DNA of 64,000 nucleotides from JAIEPW01 sp964471915 (GTDB lineage Bacteria > Acidobacteriota > Terriglobia > Bryobacterales > Bryobacteraceae). A program made the translations under genes and the position numbers. The stretch spans positions 42,901 to 106,900 of the forward strand of contig CAYYID010000012.1 of the NCBI GenBank assembly GCA_964471915.1, in the 5' to 3' direction. Shown here piece after piece: positions 35,074-45,708 of the stretch. Below the pieces are notes generated by a model. That model was not told where the DNA came from. It did not search any database and saw nothing but the letters and a program-made list of their open reading frames with translations. Within the stretch, counting starts at the first letter, position 1; the number at the start of each line of letters is the position of its first letter.

Positions 35074-36111
35074 ATGGCGCTTGTCACCACATCGCAGGTC
35101 CGCATCGCCGGCGTCTTCGGTTGCGTACCTAGCCGGCGCTTCAACAACCTGACGGACGCCACCGGGTTCCCCCGAGAGGAGGTGCTCAAGGTCACCGGCA
35201 TGGCGGGGATTCGCGAGCGCCGGATTGCCGGCAACGCCGTGTGCAGCAGCGATCTCTGCGCCGAGGCGGCCCGCGGCCTACTCGATCGCCTCGGCTGGCC
35301 CCCTGCCTCAGTGGACGCCCTCATCATGGTCACTCAGAGCCCGGACTACTTCCTGCCCTCCACCTCCTGCGTGGTGCAGCAACGGCTCGGCCTGTCCGAC
35401 CGCTGCGCAACGTTCGATGTGGGGCTCGGGTGCTCCGGTTATCCATACGGACTCTGGCTCGGAGCCATGATGATTCAAACCGGGATGCAGCGGGTGCTCG
35501 TCCTCCACGGCGAAACGCCCAGCCGTTTTGCCGACGATTCCGACCGCTCCGTTTCGCTGCTTTTCGGCGACGCGGGGTCCGCCACCGCGCTGGAACGCTC
35601 GGAGAACGCCGCACCCTGGCACTACGCGTTGCACTCCGACGGCAGCGGAGCTGGAGCCATGATGATCGAGGCGGGAGGCTTCCGCAACCGCTCCAGCGCG
35701 GAGCCGCGCAAGCATTGTGTCGCGATGGACGGAGCCGCCGTGTTCAATTTCACGATCAAGCGTGTTCCCGCGCTTATCGCGGACACCCTTGCCGCCGCCG
35801 GAACCACTACGACGGACGTTGACTACTTCATCTTCCACCAGTCGAATCACTACATCATCAAGCACCTGATGACGAAAGCAGCCATTCCGGCGGCCAAGGC
35901 GCCGGTGATCCTCCAGGAGTTTGGCAACACCGGGGGACCCTCCGTGCCGCTCACCCTCACCCTCGGCGGCCTGGTACGGCCGCCGGACCGCTCCCTCCGT
36001 TTGCTCCTGCTCGGCTACGGCGTTGGCCTTTCCTGGGGATCTGCCCTGGTCGATCTCGACTCCGCCGCTGTCCTCGGGAGCGTGGAACTCGAAAACGCCG
36101 CGGCAGCATAG
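35074..36111 (+). CDS. 3-oxoacyl-ACP synthase III family protein (KAS III/FabH-like)
   Basis: A thiolase-fold condensing enzyme of 345 residues. The catalytic triad is visible: Cys120 in GLGCSGYPYGLW, His255 in FHQSNHY and Asn285 in EFGNTGGPS, with spacing close to E. coli FabH. It should join an acyl-CoA starter or acyl-ACP with malonyl-ACP, or act as an acyltransferase as some secondary-metabolism KAS III enzymes do. The ACP gene follows after 27 bases and a FabL-like reductase after that, which points to a dedicated small acyl pathway rather than housekeeping lipid synthesis. Confidence 0.86.
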   Translation: MALVTTSQVRIAGVFGCVPSRRFNNLTDATGFPREEVLKVTGMAGIRERRIAGNAVCSSDLCAEAARGLLDRLGWPPASVDALIMVTQSPDYFLPSTSCVVQQRLGLSDRCATFDVGLGCSGYPYGLWLGAMMIQTGMQRVLVLHGETPSRFADDSDRSVSLLFGDAGSATALERSENAAPWHYALHSDGSGAGAMMIEAGGFRNRSSAEPRKHCVAMDGAAVFNFTIKRVPALIADTLAAAGTTTTDVDYFIFHQSNHYIIKHLMTKAAIPAAKAPVILQEFGNTGGPSVPLTLTLGGLVRPPDRSLRLLLLGYGVGLSWGSALVDLDSAAVLGSVELENAAAA

Positions 36112-36138
36112 CTGGGCTGCGCGGCCTGTGGAATACAG

Positions 36139-36375
36139 ATGACTCAGGAAGAAGCCTTACGCTGGATCGCGGGCGTGTTCGCCGAACCGCCCGAAAAGCT
36201 CACTCCGGAAACCCATCGCGCGGAGATCCTCGACTGGGATTCGCTGGGGGTCCTAACCCTCATGGCCAGCCTGGATTCGGACTTCGGCGTGATCCTCTCA
36301 GACGACGAACTTCAGAGCCTCAAGGAAGTCGGCGACATCCTGGACGTCCTCCGCCGCAACGGAAAGTTGAGTTAA
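36139..36375 (+). CDS. Acyl carrier protein (first of two)
   Basis: A 78-residue ACP. The phosphopantetheine-attachment serine is Ser35 in LDWDSLGVL, followed by the acidic helix region DSDFGVILSDDEL. Length and motif are standard for a discrete carrier. It lies between the KAS III gene and the reductase gene (one base gap to the next start), so it most likely carries the growing or modified acyl chain of this module. Confidence 0.87.
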   Translation: MTQEEALRWIAGVFAEPPEKLTPETHRAEILDWDSLGVLTLMASLDSDFGVILSDDELQSLKEVGDILDVLRRNGKLS

Positions 36376-36376
36376 G

Positions 36377-37132
36377 GTGTCCGGGCTCTATTCCCTCGAA
36401 GGCCGCCACGTGCTGGTTACTGGCGGTACCCGCGGCATCGGCCGGGCGATTACTCTGCAGTTCGCCCGTTCCGGCGCCAGCGTGACGGCGGTTTACGTAC
36501 GCGGTGAAGCGGCAGCCGCCGAACTCCAGACCCTGGCCGATCGGGAGAGCTTGCCGGTCACCCTCTGCCGGGTCGACTTAACCACTGCGCCGGGGCTTGA
36601 CCGCATCGACACGGCCCTCGGGTCCACCCCTTTGCACGGATTGGTCCACTGCGCCGCCACGGGAGTCCACCGTCCGTTCGCCGAACTTACCCTCCGTCAC
36701 TACGACTGGACCTTTGCGCTGAACGTGCGAGCCTTCTTTGAGCTGGTGCAACGCGTGTTGCCGCGCCTCGCCTCCCCTTCCAGCATCGTCGCCATCAGCT
36801 CTCAGGGGGCGCTGCGTACCGTGCCGGCGTATTCAGCCGTAGGGGCGTCCAAAGGCGCTCTGGAGGCGCTGGCCCGGCACCTCGCTGTAGAACTTGCTCC
36901 CAAGGGTGTGCGCGTAAACATTCTGGCGCCCGGCGCCGTCGCCACCGACGCCTGGAAGTCCTTGCCGGACGCGGAGGCCCGGTTGGCGGAGCTCACACGC
37001 CGCACCCCGGCCGGGCGGCTGGTCACCGCCGAAGAGGTCGCTCTTGCGGCTCAGTTCCTGTGCTCCGATGCTGCCCGAGGCGTCATCGGGCAGACCCTGG
37101 TGGTCGACGGAGGCGCCAACCTCCCCGTGTAG
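36377..37132 (+). CDS. Short-chain dehydrogenase/reductase, FabL-like enoyl-ACP reductase
   Basis: A 251-residue SDR. The cofactor motif is TGGTRGIG (residues 15-22). The catalytic pair is Tyr152 and Lys159 in YSAVGASK, a Tyr-x6-Lys spacing characteristic of enoyl-ACP reductases such as FabL rather than the Tyr-x3-Lys of ketoreductases. Other FabL-like segments are the loop around DWTFALNVRAFF and the C-terminal TPAGRLVTAEE, then IGQTLVVDGGANL. It may still act as a ketoreductase. The GTG start is one base after the ACP stop. Confidence 0.82.
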   Translation: MSGLYSLEGRHVLVTGGTRGIGRAITLQFARSGASVTAVYVRGEAAAAELQTLADRESLPVTLCRVDLTTAPGLDRIDTALGSTPLHGLVHCAATGVHRPFAELTLRHYDWTFALNVRAFFELVQRVLPRLASPSSIVAISSQGALRTVPAYSAVGASKGALEALARHLAVELAPKGVRVNILAPGAVATDAWKSLPDAEARLAELTRRTPAGRLVTAEEVALAAQFLCSDAARGVIGQTLVVDGGANLPV

Positions 37133-37149
37133 GGGGTTCGGCCTCAACG

Positions 37150-38268
37150 ATGTTGATTGAAAAGCCGCGCATTCCAATCCGCGACGTACTACTATTCGGG
37201 CTTTGGCCTAGCTTTCTCAAGGTCTGGTTGTATCGTCTCCTCCGTGGCTATCGGATCGGTTCCGGCGTCACGATCGGCTTGGGCTCAGTGATCTGCGCGG
37301 AGTCCGCTGAAATCGGCGATCACACCTCCATCGGGTTCCTGACGGTACTGCGCGGCCGCCAGATCCGGCTGGGCGCTCACGTCCAGATTGGCTCCACTAC
37401 GTTCCTCGATACACCTTACATCGAGATCGGCGAAGGCACCAAGATCAACGAACAGGTCTTCGTGGGTGGACTCCAGTTTCCAGACTCCCGCTTCGTGCTC
37501 GGAAAGAACTGCCAGATCATGCAGATGTCGTTTCTCAACCCCGCCCGCTCTATCGTCGTCGGCGACGATTCGGGCATTGGCGGGAACTCGCTGATCTTCG
37601 GACACTCTTCGTGGCTGAGCAAGTTCGAGGGCTATCCGGTCGACTTCGCGCCCATCGAAATCGGCAGTAGCGTGTCCCTGGCCTGGGGCGTGTTCGTACT
37701 CCCGAGGACCACCATCGGCGACGGCGCGGTGATCGGTGCCCGCTCCGTCGTCCATGGCACGGTTCCTCCGCGCTGCCTTGCTGTCGGCTTCCCCGCACGC
37801 GTGATCGCTAAGGCGCCGGATTTCCCCAAACCGGTCTCTGCCGATGAGAAAACCGAGATCTTCCGCCACATCGTCGCTGAGATGGTCGACTTTTTCGGGG
37901 CCTCGGGGTTTCCCAGCGACCGCCAGGGGGACCTCTACCGCTTCCAAGCTCAGAGCCGCAGTTGGTGGCGCGGTGCGCCAAAATCCTGGACCCTCCGGAC
38001 CCTGGAGGCAGCGCCGACGGCAGCACCGGCTCAAACTGCTCCGTCCTGCGACGTTCTGCTGAGCCTGGCTGAGATCCCTCCTCAGATTCGCCGCGCCCTT
38101 GAGTCTGCCGGCACTGCCTGGATCGACATTGCCCGCAAGGAGCGGTCCGTGCTGCGCAACGACCTCGCTGACGAGGTCGACCTTTTCCTGAAGCGTTATG
38201 GCGTACGCACGCTGCGCCGCGGTGCGGGCACCGCCTCGCCCGCCGCCTCCGCTTCCGCCTCGGCATAG
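37150..38268 (+). CDS. Left-handed beta-helix (hexapeptide-repeat) acyltransferase with C-terminal extension
   Basis: A 372-residue protein starting at ATG 37150. Residues ~30-215 are hexapeptide repeats (IGSGVTIGLGS, IRLGAHVQIGS, IGDGAVIGARS) forming a left-handed beta helix like WbbJ/CysE-type acetyltransferases. A candidate catalytic His lies in FGHSSWL. Residues ~225-372 are an extension rich in Ala with a few charged helices that I cannot assign. It could move the acyl group from the adjacent ACP to a sugar. The next gene starts seven bases after its stop. Confidence 0.76.
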   Translation: MLIEKPRIPIRDVLLFGLWPSFLKVWLYRLLRGYRIGSGVTIGLGSVICAESAEIGDHTSIGFLTVLRGRQIRLGAHVQIGSTTFLDTPYIEIGEGTKINEQVFVGGLQFPDSRFVLGKNCQIMQMSFLNPARSIVVGDDSGIGGNSLIFGHSSWLSKFEGYPVDFAPIEIGSSVSLAWGVFVLPRTTIGDGAVIGARSVVHGTVPPRCLAVGFPARVIAKAPDFPKPVSADEKTEIFRHIVAEMVDFFGASGFPSDRQGDLYRFQAQSRSWWRGAPKSWTLRTLEAAPTAAPAQTAPSCDVLLSLAEIPPQIRRALESAGTAWIDIARKERSVLRNDLADEVDLFLKRYGVRTLRRGAGTASPAASASASA

Positions 38269-38274
38269 ACCCGC

Positions 38275-39183
38275 ATGGGCACCAAGGAACTCGGTCAAAC
38301 CGGCGTTGCGCTGCCCGAAGTCGGCATCGGTACTTGGAACTACCACGCCGGCCCCGATCCCCTGCGGAAAGGCCTCGAAGCTGGCGCACTGTTTCTCGAT
38401 ACTGCCGAATCGTATGGGACCGAAGGCGATGTCCGGCAAGCCATCCGCGGTATCCGTGAAAGCGTCTTCGTGGCCACCAAGGTCTCACCTCAGAACTTCC
38501 GCGCGGCCGACCTGCGCCGTTCCGTGGACGCCAGCCTCGCCCGACTCGGCGTCGATCAGATCGACCTGCTGCAACTCCATGAGCCCAACCCCGGGATTCC
38601 GATCACCGAAACCATGGACGCAGTCGCCAGGCTGATCACCGCAGGCAAGGTCCGCTTCGCTGGCGTCAGCAACTTTTCGGTCGCGCAGCTCATGGCCGCG
38701 CAGGCGGCGCTCGGGCGTTATCCGGTCGTCTCCAACCAGGTCCGCTACAGCATCATCGACCGGACCATCGAGAAGGACCTGCTTCCCTACTGTCAGGCCC
38801 ATCACATCACCGTGATTGCTTATTGCCCGCTCGCGCGTGGTCTCGACCGGATCCGCGATTGCGACCCAAGTGGCGCACTCACCGAGGTCGCCCACGCAAC
38901 CGGACGCTCCGTCGCCCAGGTCGCTCTCAACTGGTGCCTCTGCCAGGACCGGGTGGTCGTGATTCCGAAAGGCAACACCGAAGAGCACATCCTCGACAAC
39001 TGCGGTGCGGCCGGATGGCGCCTTACCAGTGCCCAGCTCTCCATTCTCAACTCGCGGATCCGTTACCGCCACCGCGGCCGGTTCGACGAGTTCGTGCGCC
39101 GCTACACCCCGAATGCGCTTCGCGGGGCGGCTTCGCATGCGATCCGCCTGCTCCCGCCCGAACTCCGGCGCCGGGTCAACTGA
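38275..39183 (+). CDS. Aldo/keto reductase
   Basis: A 302-residue TIM-barrel oxidoreductase. Family signatures are VGIGTWNYH, the catalytic Asp and Tyr in FLDTAESYG, VATKVSPQ containing the catalytic Lys, LLQLHEPNP with the catalytic His, and the cofactor-phosphate region IPKGNTEEHI. It probably reduces a keto group of a sugar or acyl intermediate with NADPH. It precedes the asparagine synthase gene by two bases, so these two genes are tightly coupled. Confidence 0.88.
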   Translation: MGTKELGQTGVALPEVGIGTWNYHAGPDPLRKGLEAGALFLDTAESYGTEGDVRQAIRGIRESVFVATKVSPQNFRAADLRRSVDASLARLGVDQIDLLQLHEPNPGIPITETMDAVARLITAGKVRFAGVSNFSVAQLMAAQAALGRYPVVSNQVRYSIIDRTIEKDLLPYCQAHHITVIAYCPLARGLDRIRDCDPSGALTEVAHATGRSVAQVALNWCLCQDRVVVIPKGNTEEHILDNCGAAGWRLTSAQLSILNSRIRYRHRGRFDEFVRRYTPNALRGAASHAIRLLPPELRRRVN

Positions 39184-39185
39184 AA

Positions 39186-41105
39186 ATGTGCGGGATTTGT
39201 GGCTCGCTCAGTCTTGGTGCCGACCGCGTCGAGCGCGCGGTGATCGAGAAGATGATGGACCGAATCCGCCACCGGGGTCCCGACGGCTCGGGCATCCACC
39301 AGGAGTCCGGGATCGCCCTCGGTCACGTCCGGCTCAGCATCATCGACATTGCTGGCGGAGCGCAACCCATGTCGACCCCTGACGGATCGCTCTGGATCAC
39401 CTTCAACGGTGAGATCTTCAACTACGTCGAGCTTCGCGAAGAACTGCTGGCGCAAGGCTGCCGCTTCGCCACGGCGTCCGATACCGAGGTCATTCTGCAC
39501 CTCTACCGCCGCGACGGCGAACGCTGCGTAGAAAGACTCAACGGCCAGTGGGCCTTCGCTATCTGGGACCGGCCGCAACGAAAGCTCTTCCTTTCCCGCG
39601 ACCGCATCGGCGTGCGTCCGCTGTTCTACACGCAAACGCCGCACCATCTGTTTTTCGCCTCCGAGATCAAGGCCCTACTCGCCTGCCCGGGAGTGGACGC
39701 CGCGCTCGATCTCCAGGCCCTCCATCAGTTCTTCACGTTCTGGACCGCGGTACCGCCCCGCACTGCCTTTCGCCAGGTGCTCGAACTGCCTCCCGGTCAC
39801 TCCCTCGTCGCGCGCGATGGCGAGATCCGAGTCTCTCGGCATTGGCGGCTCGAGTTGGACCCCGAGCCGCCATCCGAGAACTCGGAGCCGCAACTGGTCG
39901 AGCGGTGCTTCGAACTGCTCCAGGACGCCACCCGGATCCGCCTTCGATCCGACGTTCCGGTGGGAACCTACCTCAGCGGCGGACTCGACTCGACCCTCAT
40001 CACCGCCCTGGCCGGCCGCACCGCCGGCGAGCGGCTCCGGTCGTTTTCAATCGGCTTCGACGATCCGCAACTCGATGAAACGCCCTATCAGCAAGAAGCT
40101 GCGGCCTTTCTTGGAACCGCCCACACCGGGCTGACTTGTTCGAGTGAGGCCATCGCCCAATCGTTCTCGGATGTCGTTTGGCATGCCGAACAACCGCTGC
40201 TCCGCACCGCTCCCGCACCGATGTTCCTGCTGTCGCGGCAGGTGCGGCAGCAGGGCTTCAAAGTGGTGCTGACCGGCGAGGGCGCCGACGAGATGTTCGG
40301 CGGCTATGACGTTTTCAAGGAAACCAAGATCCGGGGTTTCTGGGGCGGCCGGTCCGGCTCCCCATTCCGCTCCCGGCTGCTCAAGCGCCTGTACCCTTAC
40401 ATGGATCAGTTCCAGCGCCAGTCGCCCCAATACCTGAGCCGCTTCTTCCACGTATCAGCGGAGAGCCTCGCCAGCCCCTACTTCTCGCACCTGCCCCGCT
40501 GGGAGCTCACCGCTGGCTTGAAATCGTTCTTTTCGGCCGACGTTCAGTCCGCCGTCCACGAGCAGCAGACCCTCGACAGCCTGGCGCAGCACCTGCCGGA
40601 CTCCTTCGCGGCGCTTTCGCCTTTCAGCCGGGCCGAGTTTCTGGAGGCCACGCTGCTGCTTCCCGGCTACATTCTCTCGGCTCAAGGTGACCGGATGGGC
40701 ATGGCGCACGCCGTCGAGCACCGCCATCCGTTTCTTGACCACCGGGTGATGAGCTTCGCTGCCCGGCTGCCGCTGCGCGCCAAAATGCGCGTGCTCCGCG
40801 AGAAACACCTTCTCAAGCAGGCAGGAAAAAACCTCGTGCCCCTCAGCGTCATCGCTCGAGCCAAACAGCCCTACCGCGCTCCTGACGGCGCGAGCTTCTT
40901 CCGCGGGACGTCCGAACCGCCCGCCGCGCTGCTGCCCGACCGGATCCGGCGTCACGGGATCTTCGACCCCGGCCGCGTCTGCAGCCTCGTGAACAAGTTT
41001 CAGTCCGGCAAGCCCACCAGCGTGCGCGACAACATGGCGCTTGTGGGCATCCTGTCGACGGAACTCCTCCTCGACCGGTTTCTTGGCCCCGCCGCCAAGG
41101 CGTGA
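39186..41105 (+). CDS. Asparagine synthase (glutamine-hydrolysing)-like amidotransferase, second copy
   Basis: A 639-residue AsnB-type enzyme starting MCGICGS, so Cys2 is the glutaminase nucleophile and fixes the start at 39186. N-terminal signatures are RGPDGSG and FNGEIFNY. The synthetase P-loop is in YLSGGLDST, with TGEGADEMFGGYD later. It is a paralogue of the gene at 12953. In exosortase-associated EPS loci amidotransferases of this class occur together with an acyl ligase and an ACP, as here (41142 and 41400). The likely job is to amidate a carboxylate on the carrier-bound or sugar substrate; the actual substrate is unknown. Confidence 0.88.
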   Translation: MCGICGSLSLGADRVERAVIEKMMDRIRHRGPDGSGIHQESGIALGHVRLSIIDIAGGAQPMSTPDGSLWITFNGEIFNYVELREELLAQGCRFATASDTEVILHLYRRDGERCVERLNGQWAFAIWDRPQRKLFLSRDRIGVRPLFYTQTPHHLFFASEIKALLACPGVDAALDLQALHQFFTFWTAVPPRTAFRQVLELPPGHSLVARDGEIRVSRHWRLELDPEPPSENSEPQLVERCFELLQDATRIRLRSDVPVGTYLSGGLDSTLITALAGRTAGERLRSFSIGFDDPQLDETPYQQEAAAFLGTAHTGLTCSSEAIAQSFSDVVWHAEQPLLRTAPAPMFLLSRQVRQQGFKVVLTGEGADEMFGGYDVFKETKIRGFWGGRSGSPFRSRLLKRLYPYMDQFQRQSPQYLSRFFHVSAESLASPYFSHLPRWELTAGLKSFFSADVQSAVHEQQTLDSLAQHLPDSFAALSPFSRAEFLEATLLLPGYILSAQGDRMGMAHAVEHRHPFLDHRVMSFAARLPLRAKMRVLREKHLLKQAGKNLVPLSVIARAKQPYRAPDGASFFRGTSEPPAALLPDRIRRHGIFDPGRVCSLVNKFQSGKPTSVRDNMALVGILSTELLLDRFLGPAAKA

Positions 41106-41141
41106 AGGATTAGGATCTTTCGACAGAGAGGCGTGCGCAGC

Positions 41142-41399
41142 ATGCAATATCGTGAGGAAATCCGGAGCTTCGTAGCCTCGAACTTCCTGTTCGGCCAGGA
41201 CACCCCCCTGGGCGACGAGGACTCGCTGCTCGATCAAGGTATCGTCGACTCCACCGGTGTTCTGGAACTGGTGAGCTTCCTGGAGATGCGTTTCGGCATC
41301 AAGGTCCAGGACTCAGATCTCGTCCCTGAGAACCTCGATTCGATCGGCAACGTCGCCCGGTTTGTCGAGCGCACTTTAGGGTCGGTCGGAGCGAAGTAA
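41142..41399 (+). CDS. Acyl carrier protein (second)
   Basis: An ~85-residue carrier protein. The attachment serine is Ser37 in QGIVDSTGVLEL. The start could be GTG 41133, but ATG 41142 has the GAGAGG site at a normal distance. The stop abuts the ligase start (TAA followed directly by ATG), so it is presumably loaded by that ligase. The sequence differs from the ACP at 36139, indicating separate roles. Confidence 0.85.
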   Translation: MQYREEIRSFVASNFLFGQDTPLGDEDSLLDQGIVDSTGVLELVSFLEMRFGIKVQDSDLVPENLDSIGNVARFVERTLGSVGAK

Positions 41400-42955
<1,556 letters not shown>

Positions 42956-42959
<4 letters not shown>

Positions 42960-43918
42960 ACGTTCCTGAACTGCTCCAGATTGACCCCGCCGCAACCGCG
43001 GCGCGAATCGAAGCCGCGATTCGCGACGTGGTCTTTCACCAGTTCCGGCGCAAGGGCGCGATCGTCGCGATCTCCGGCGGCATCGACAGCAGCCTGGTGG
43101 CCGCGCTGTGTTGCCGCGCCCTCGGCCCGGACCGGGTGTTGGGGCTGCTGCTTCCGGAACGCGAGTCTTCGCCGGATTCGGCCCGGCTCGCCGGCTTGCT
43201 GGCCTCCTCCCTGGGCATGCCCACCGTACTGGAGGACATTACACCGGCCCTCGAGGCCATCGGCTGCTACCACCGCCGCGATACCGCGGTCCGCGAGGTC
43301 GTTCCCGAGTACGGCGACGGCTACCGCTGCAAGGTCGTTCTGCCGGAGCCGGGCGCTGCGTACGCCCTCTTTTCGATCGTCGTCCAATCGCCCGAGGGCA
43401 GGGAAGTCAAGGTCCGGCTCACCTACGAAGCCTACCTCGCAATCGTGGCCGCCACGAACTTCAAGCAGCGGACCCGCAAGAATTTGGAATACTACTGGGC
43501 GGACCGGCGTCACTACTGCGTGGCGGGTACCCCGAACCGCCTGGAGTACGATCAAGGTTTCTTCGTCAAGAATGGTGACGGCTCTGCCGACTTCAAGCCC
43601 ATCGCGCATCTTTACAAGTCGCAGGTGTACCAGTTGGCCGCCTACGCGGGCGTCCCGGAAGAGATCCTCCTCCGGCCTCCTTCCACCGACACCTATCCGC
43701 TCGAACAATCGCAAGAAGAGTTCTACTTCACCGTGCCGCTCCCGACCATGGACCTCTGCCTGTTTGGTGTCAATAGCGGCTGGACGGCCGAGGAACTGGC
43801 CCGCCGGAGTGGCGTGGAGAGTGCTTTGGCCGCTAAGGTCTACCGCATGATCGAGGCGAAGCGCCGGATGGCCCGGTACCTGCACTCCGCAGCCGTCGTG
43901 TGCGAGTCCGGCACGTAA
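42956..43918 (+). CDS. NadE-like ATP pyrophosphatase (NAD synthase family)
   Basis: A 320-residue N-type ATP pyrophosphatase. The PP-loop is in VAISGGIDSSLVAALC at about residues 40-46. YYWADRRHYCVAGTPNRLEYDQGFF and HLYKSQVYQLAAYAGVPEEIL match ammonia-dependent NAD synthase regions. A ~40-residue insertion around YGDGYRCKVVLPEPG and the PPSTDTYPLEQSQEEFYFT segment are unlike ordinary NadE. In this operon it more likely adenylates a carboxylate for amide formation than serves central NAD synthesis. GTG 42956 overlaps the ligase stop by four bases. Confidence 0.75.
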
Positions 43919-44109
43919 TCGCAGACCCCGGAAGCGGTGCGCCGCAAAGTCCCTTGGGTTCTCGTCCCGACGATATACTGAAGTCACACCGGCCCGGCAC
44001 GCGACGGCGTGGCCGCACCCTATCGCAGCGGCGCCGGGAGGACGATTGGTTCGATAGCCAGGGCTCGCGTCTGTCCATGCTGGTCGACTGGTGAGAGGCT
44101 CGAATTTGC

Positions 44110-45648
44110 ATGCGTGAAGACTTGGACTCCAAACCCGTTCGCGGCGACGAAGAAGACGAGGGCGGCAGTCTCGGCGACCTTTTTGAGTGGGCCGGCGGAC
44201 TGTTGTTCCGGCGTCGCTGGCTGATCGCGGCGACCGCGTTCGTCGTCACCTTGGCTGCCATCGGCATCATCCTGAAGCTCCCCAACCGCTATCAGTCGCA
44301 GGCCACCCTGATGCTGCAGCGCGAACGCATCCCGCAGCGCTTCGCGGAGTCGTTCGTGGTGGCGAATGCCGAGGACGAATTGAACGCGATCGCCCGTGAA
44401 GTGCTTTCCCGCCGCCGCTTGATCCAAGTCATCGACGCTACCGGGCTCTACCCCGATCTGCGTGCGCAGCTCCCGCCGGACGCCCTGGCCGAGCGGATGC
44501 GCAAGGGGATCAAGCTCGAACCGGTCAAGTCTTCTTCCCGTACCGACATCACGGCTTTCCAACTGGGCTTCACCGCCGGTAGCGCCCCGCTGGCCCAGGA
44601 CGTCGTATCCCGCCTCGCGAACCTGTTCATCGAGGAGAACCTGCGGACTCAGGACGACCAGACCGCCACCACGGGCAAGTTCCTGACCCAACAGATGGAG
44701 GCGGCCAAACTGCGCCTCGCCCAGCAGGAGGCCAAGGTCCGCGACTTCAAACTGCGCAATCTCGGGGAACTGCCGGAGCAACAATCGAGCAACATCAGCG
44801 CGCTGACCGAAGCGCGAATCGAACTGCAGACCCATGCCGCGCGGGCTTCGCGGGTCCGCCAGCAGAGGGTCGAGCTCGAATCGTCGCTTTCTGGCTTCAT
44901 CGCCCGCGCCGAGTCGGAAAAGAACGCTCTGCTGGCCAAATACACCGCGAAGCATCCTGATATTGTCCGCAAGGACCGGGATATCGAACAGGCCCGCGTC
45001 CTCTTGAAGGCCCTCGTCGCCGAGTCGGCTCCCCCGAGCTTCGCCGCCTCCCCGGCCGGCCCTGAGGATCCCTGGCTCGCCCAGACCCGCCGCCAGGTGC
45101 AGGCCATCGGCGAGGAACTCGAAGCCGCGGTCCGCGACGAACAGCGCGCCCGGGCCCAGATCAGCCAGGTACAAGGCAAGATCAACCTGATCCCGCTACG
45201 GGAGCAACAGATGTCGGCCCTGATGCGGGACCTCGACAGTTACCAGAAGGACTACAATGACCTGCTCGCCAAGCAGCTCCGCTACCAGCAGACCATTAGC
45301 ATGGAGGAGCAGCGGCATGGCGCTCAGTACCGGCTGGTCGAACCCCCGGATCTGCCCATCGCCCCGGTCAGTCCCAAACGCCTCCAGTTGAGTCTTGGTG
45401 CCGCCGGAGCCGGCCTCGCGATCGGTTTGATCCTGGCTTACCTGCTGGATCTGCTAAAGAACTCGTTCCGGACCGAAAACGAAATCAAGCGGCAATTGCA
45501 CGTGCCCCTGGTCGTCTGCTTGCCTCTCATGCAGACCCGGGCCGAGATCAGGTGGCGGCGGAAATTGCGCGTTCTCGAGTGGGCGGCCGGCTCGGCGATG
45601 ATTGCCGTAGTGGCTGTGGCTGAGTTCTATGTTTACCGGAACCCTTAG
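44110..45648 (+). CDS. Polysaccharide chain-length determinant (Wzz/GNVR domain), exosortase-locus type
   Basis: A 512-residue inner-membrane protein of the Wzz/GumC type. A first transmembrane helix lies at about residues 36-57 (RRRWLIAATAFVV). A long periplasmic coiled coil (about 190-400) includes QQMEAAKLRLAQQEAKV. A GNVR-like region precedes the second helix near 425-447, and a third hydrophobic segment closes the protein. It regulates chain length or forms the export coupling with the tyrosine kinase that follows. Similar to TIGR03007 proteins of PEP-CTERM loci. Confidence 0.85.
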   Translation: MREDLDSKPVRGDEEDEGGSLGDLFEWAGGLLFRRRWLIAATAFVVTLAAIGIILKLPNRYQSQATLMLQRERIPQRFAESFVVANAEDELNAIAREVLSRRRLIQVIDATGLYPDLRAQLPPDALAERMRKGIKLEPVKSSSRTDITAFQLGFTAGSAPLAQDVVSRLANLFIEENLRTQDDQTATTGKFLTQQMEAAKLRLAQQEAKVRDFKLRNLGELPEQQSSNISALTEARIELQTHAARASRVRQQRVELESSLSGFIARAESEKNALLAKYTAKHPDIVRKDRDIEQARVLLKALVAESAPPSFAASPAGPEDPWLAQTRRQVQAIGEELEAAVRDEQRARAQISQVQGKINLIPLREQQMSALMRDLDSYQKDYNDLLAKQLRYQQTISMEEQRHGAQYRLVEPPDLPIAPVSPKRLQLSLGAAGAGLAIGLILAYLLDLLKNSFRTENEIKRQLHVPLVVCLPLMQTRAEIRWRRKLRVLEWAAGSAMIAVVAVAEFYVYRNP

Positions 45649-45680
45649 GAGAGGCGGGTTTCCGGTGGTGAATGCTATCC

Positions 45681-45706
45681 TCGGTGTGACTGTGAATCGG
45701 TGTGAC
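45681..45706 (+). repeat. Short direct repeat upstream of the tyrosine kinase
   Basis: The decamer TCGGTGTGAC occurs twice with a 16-base period, ending just before the TTG start of the kinase gene. It could be an operator half-site pair or a chance repeat; no promoter elements are clear. Confidence 0.3.
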
Positions 45707-45708
45707 GT

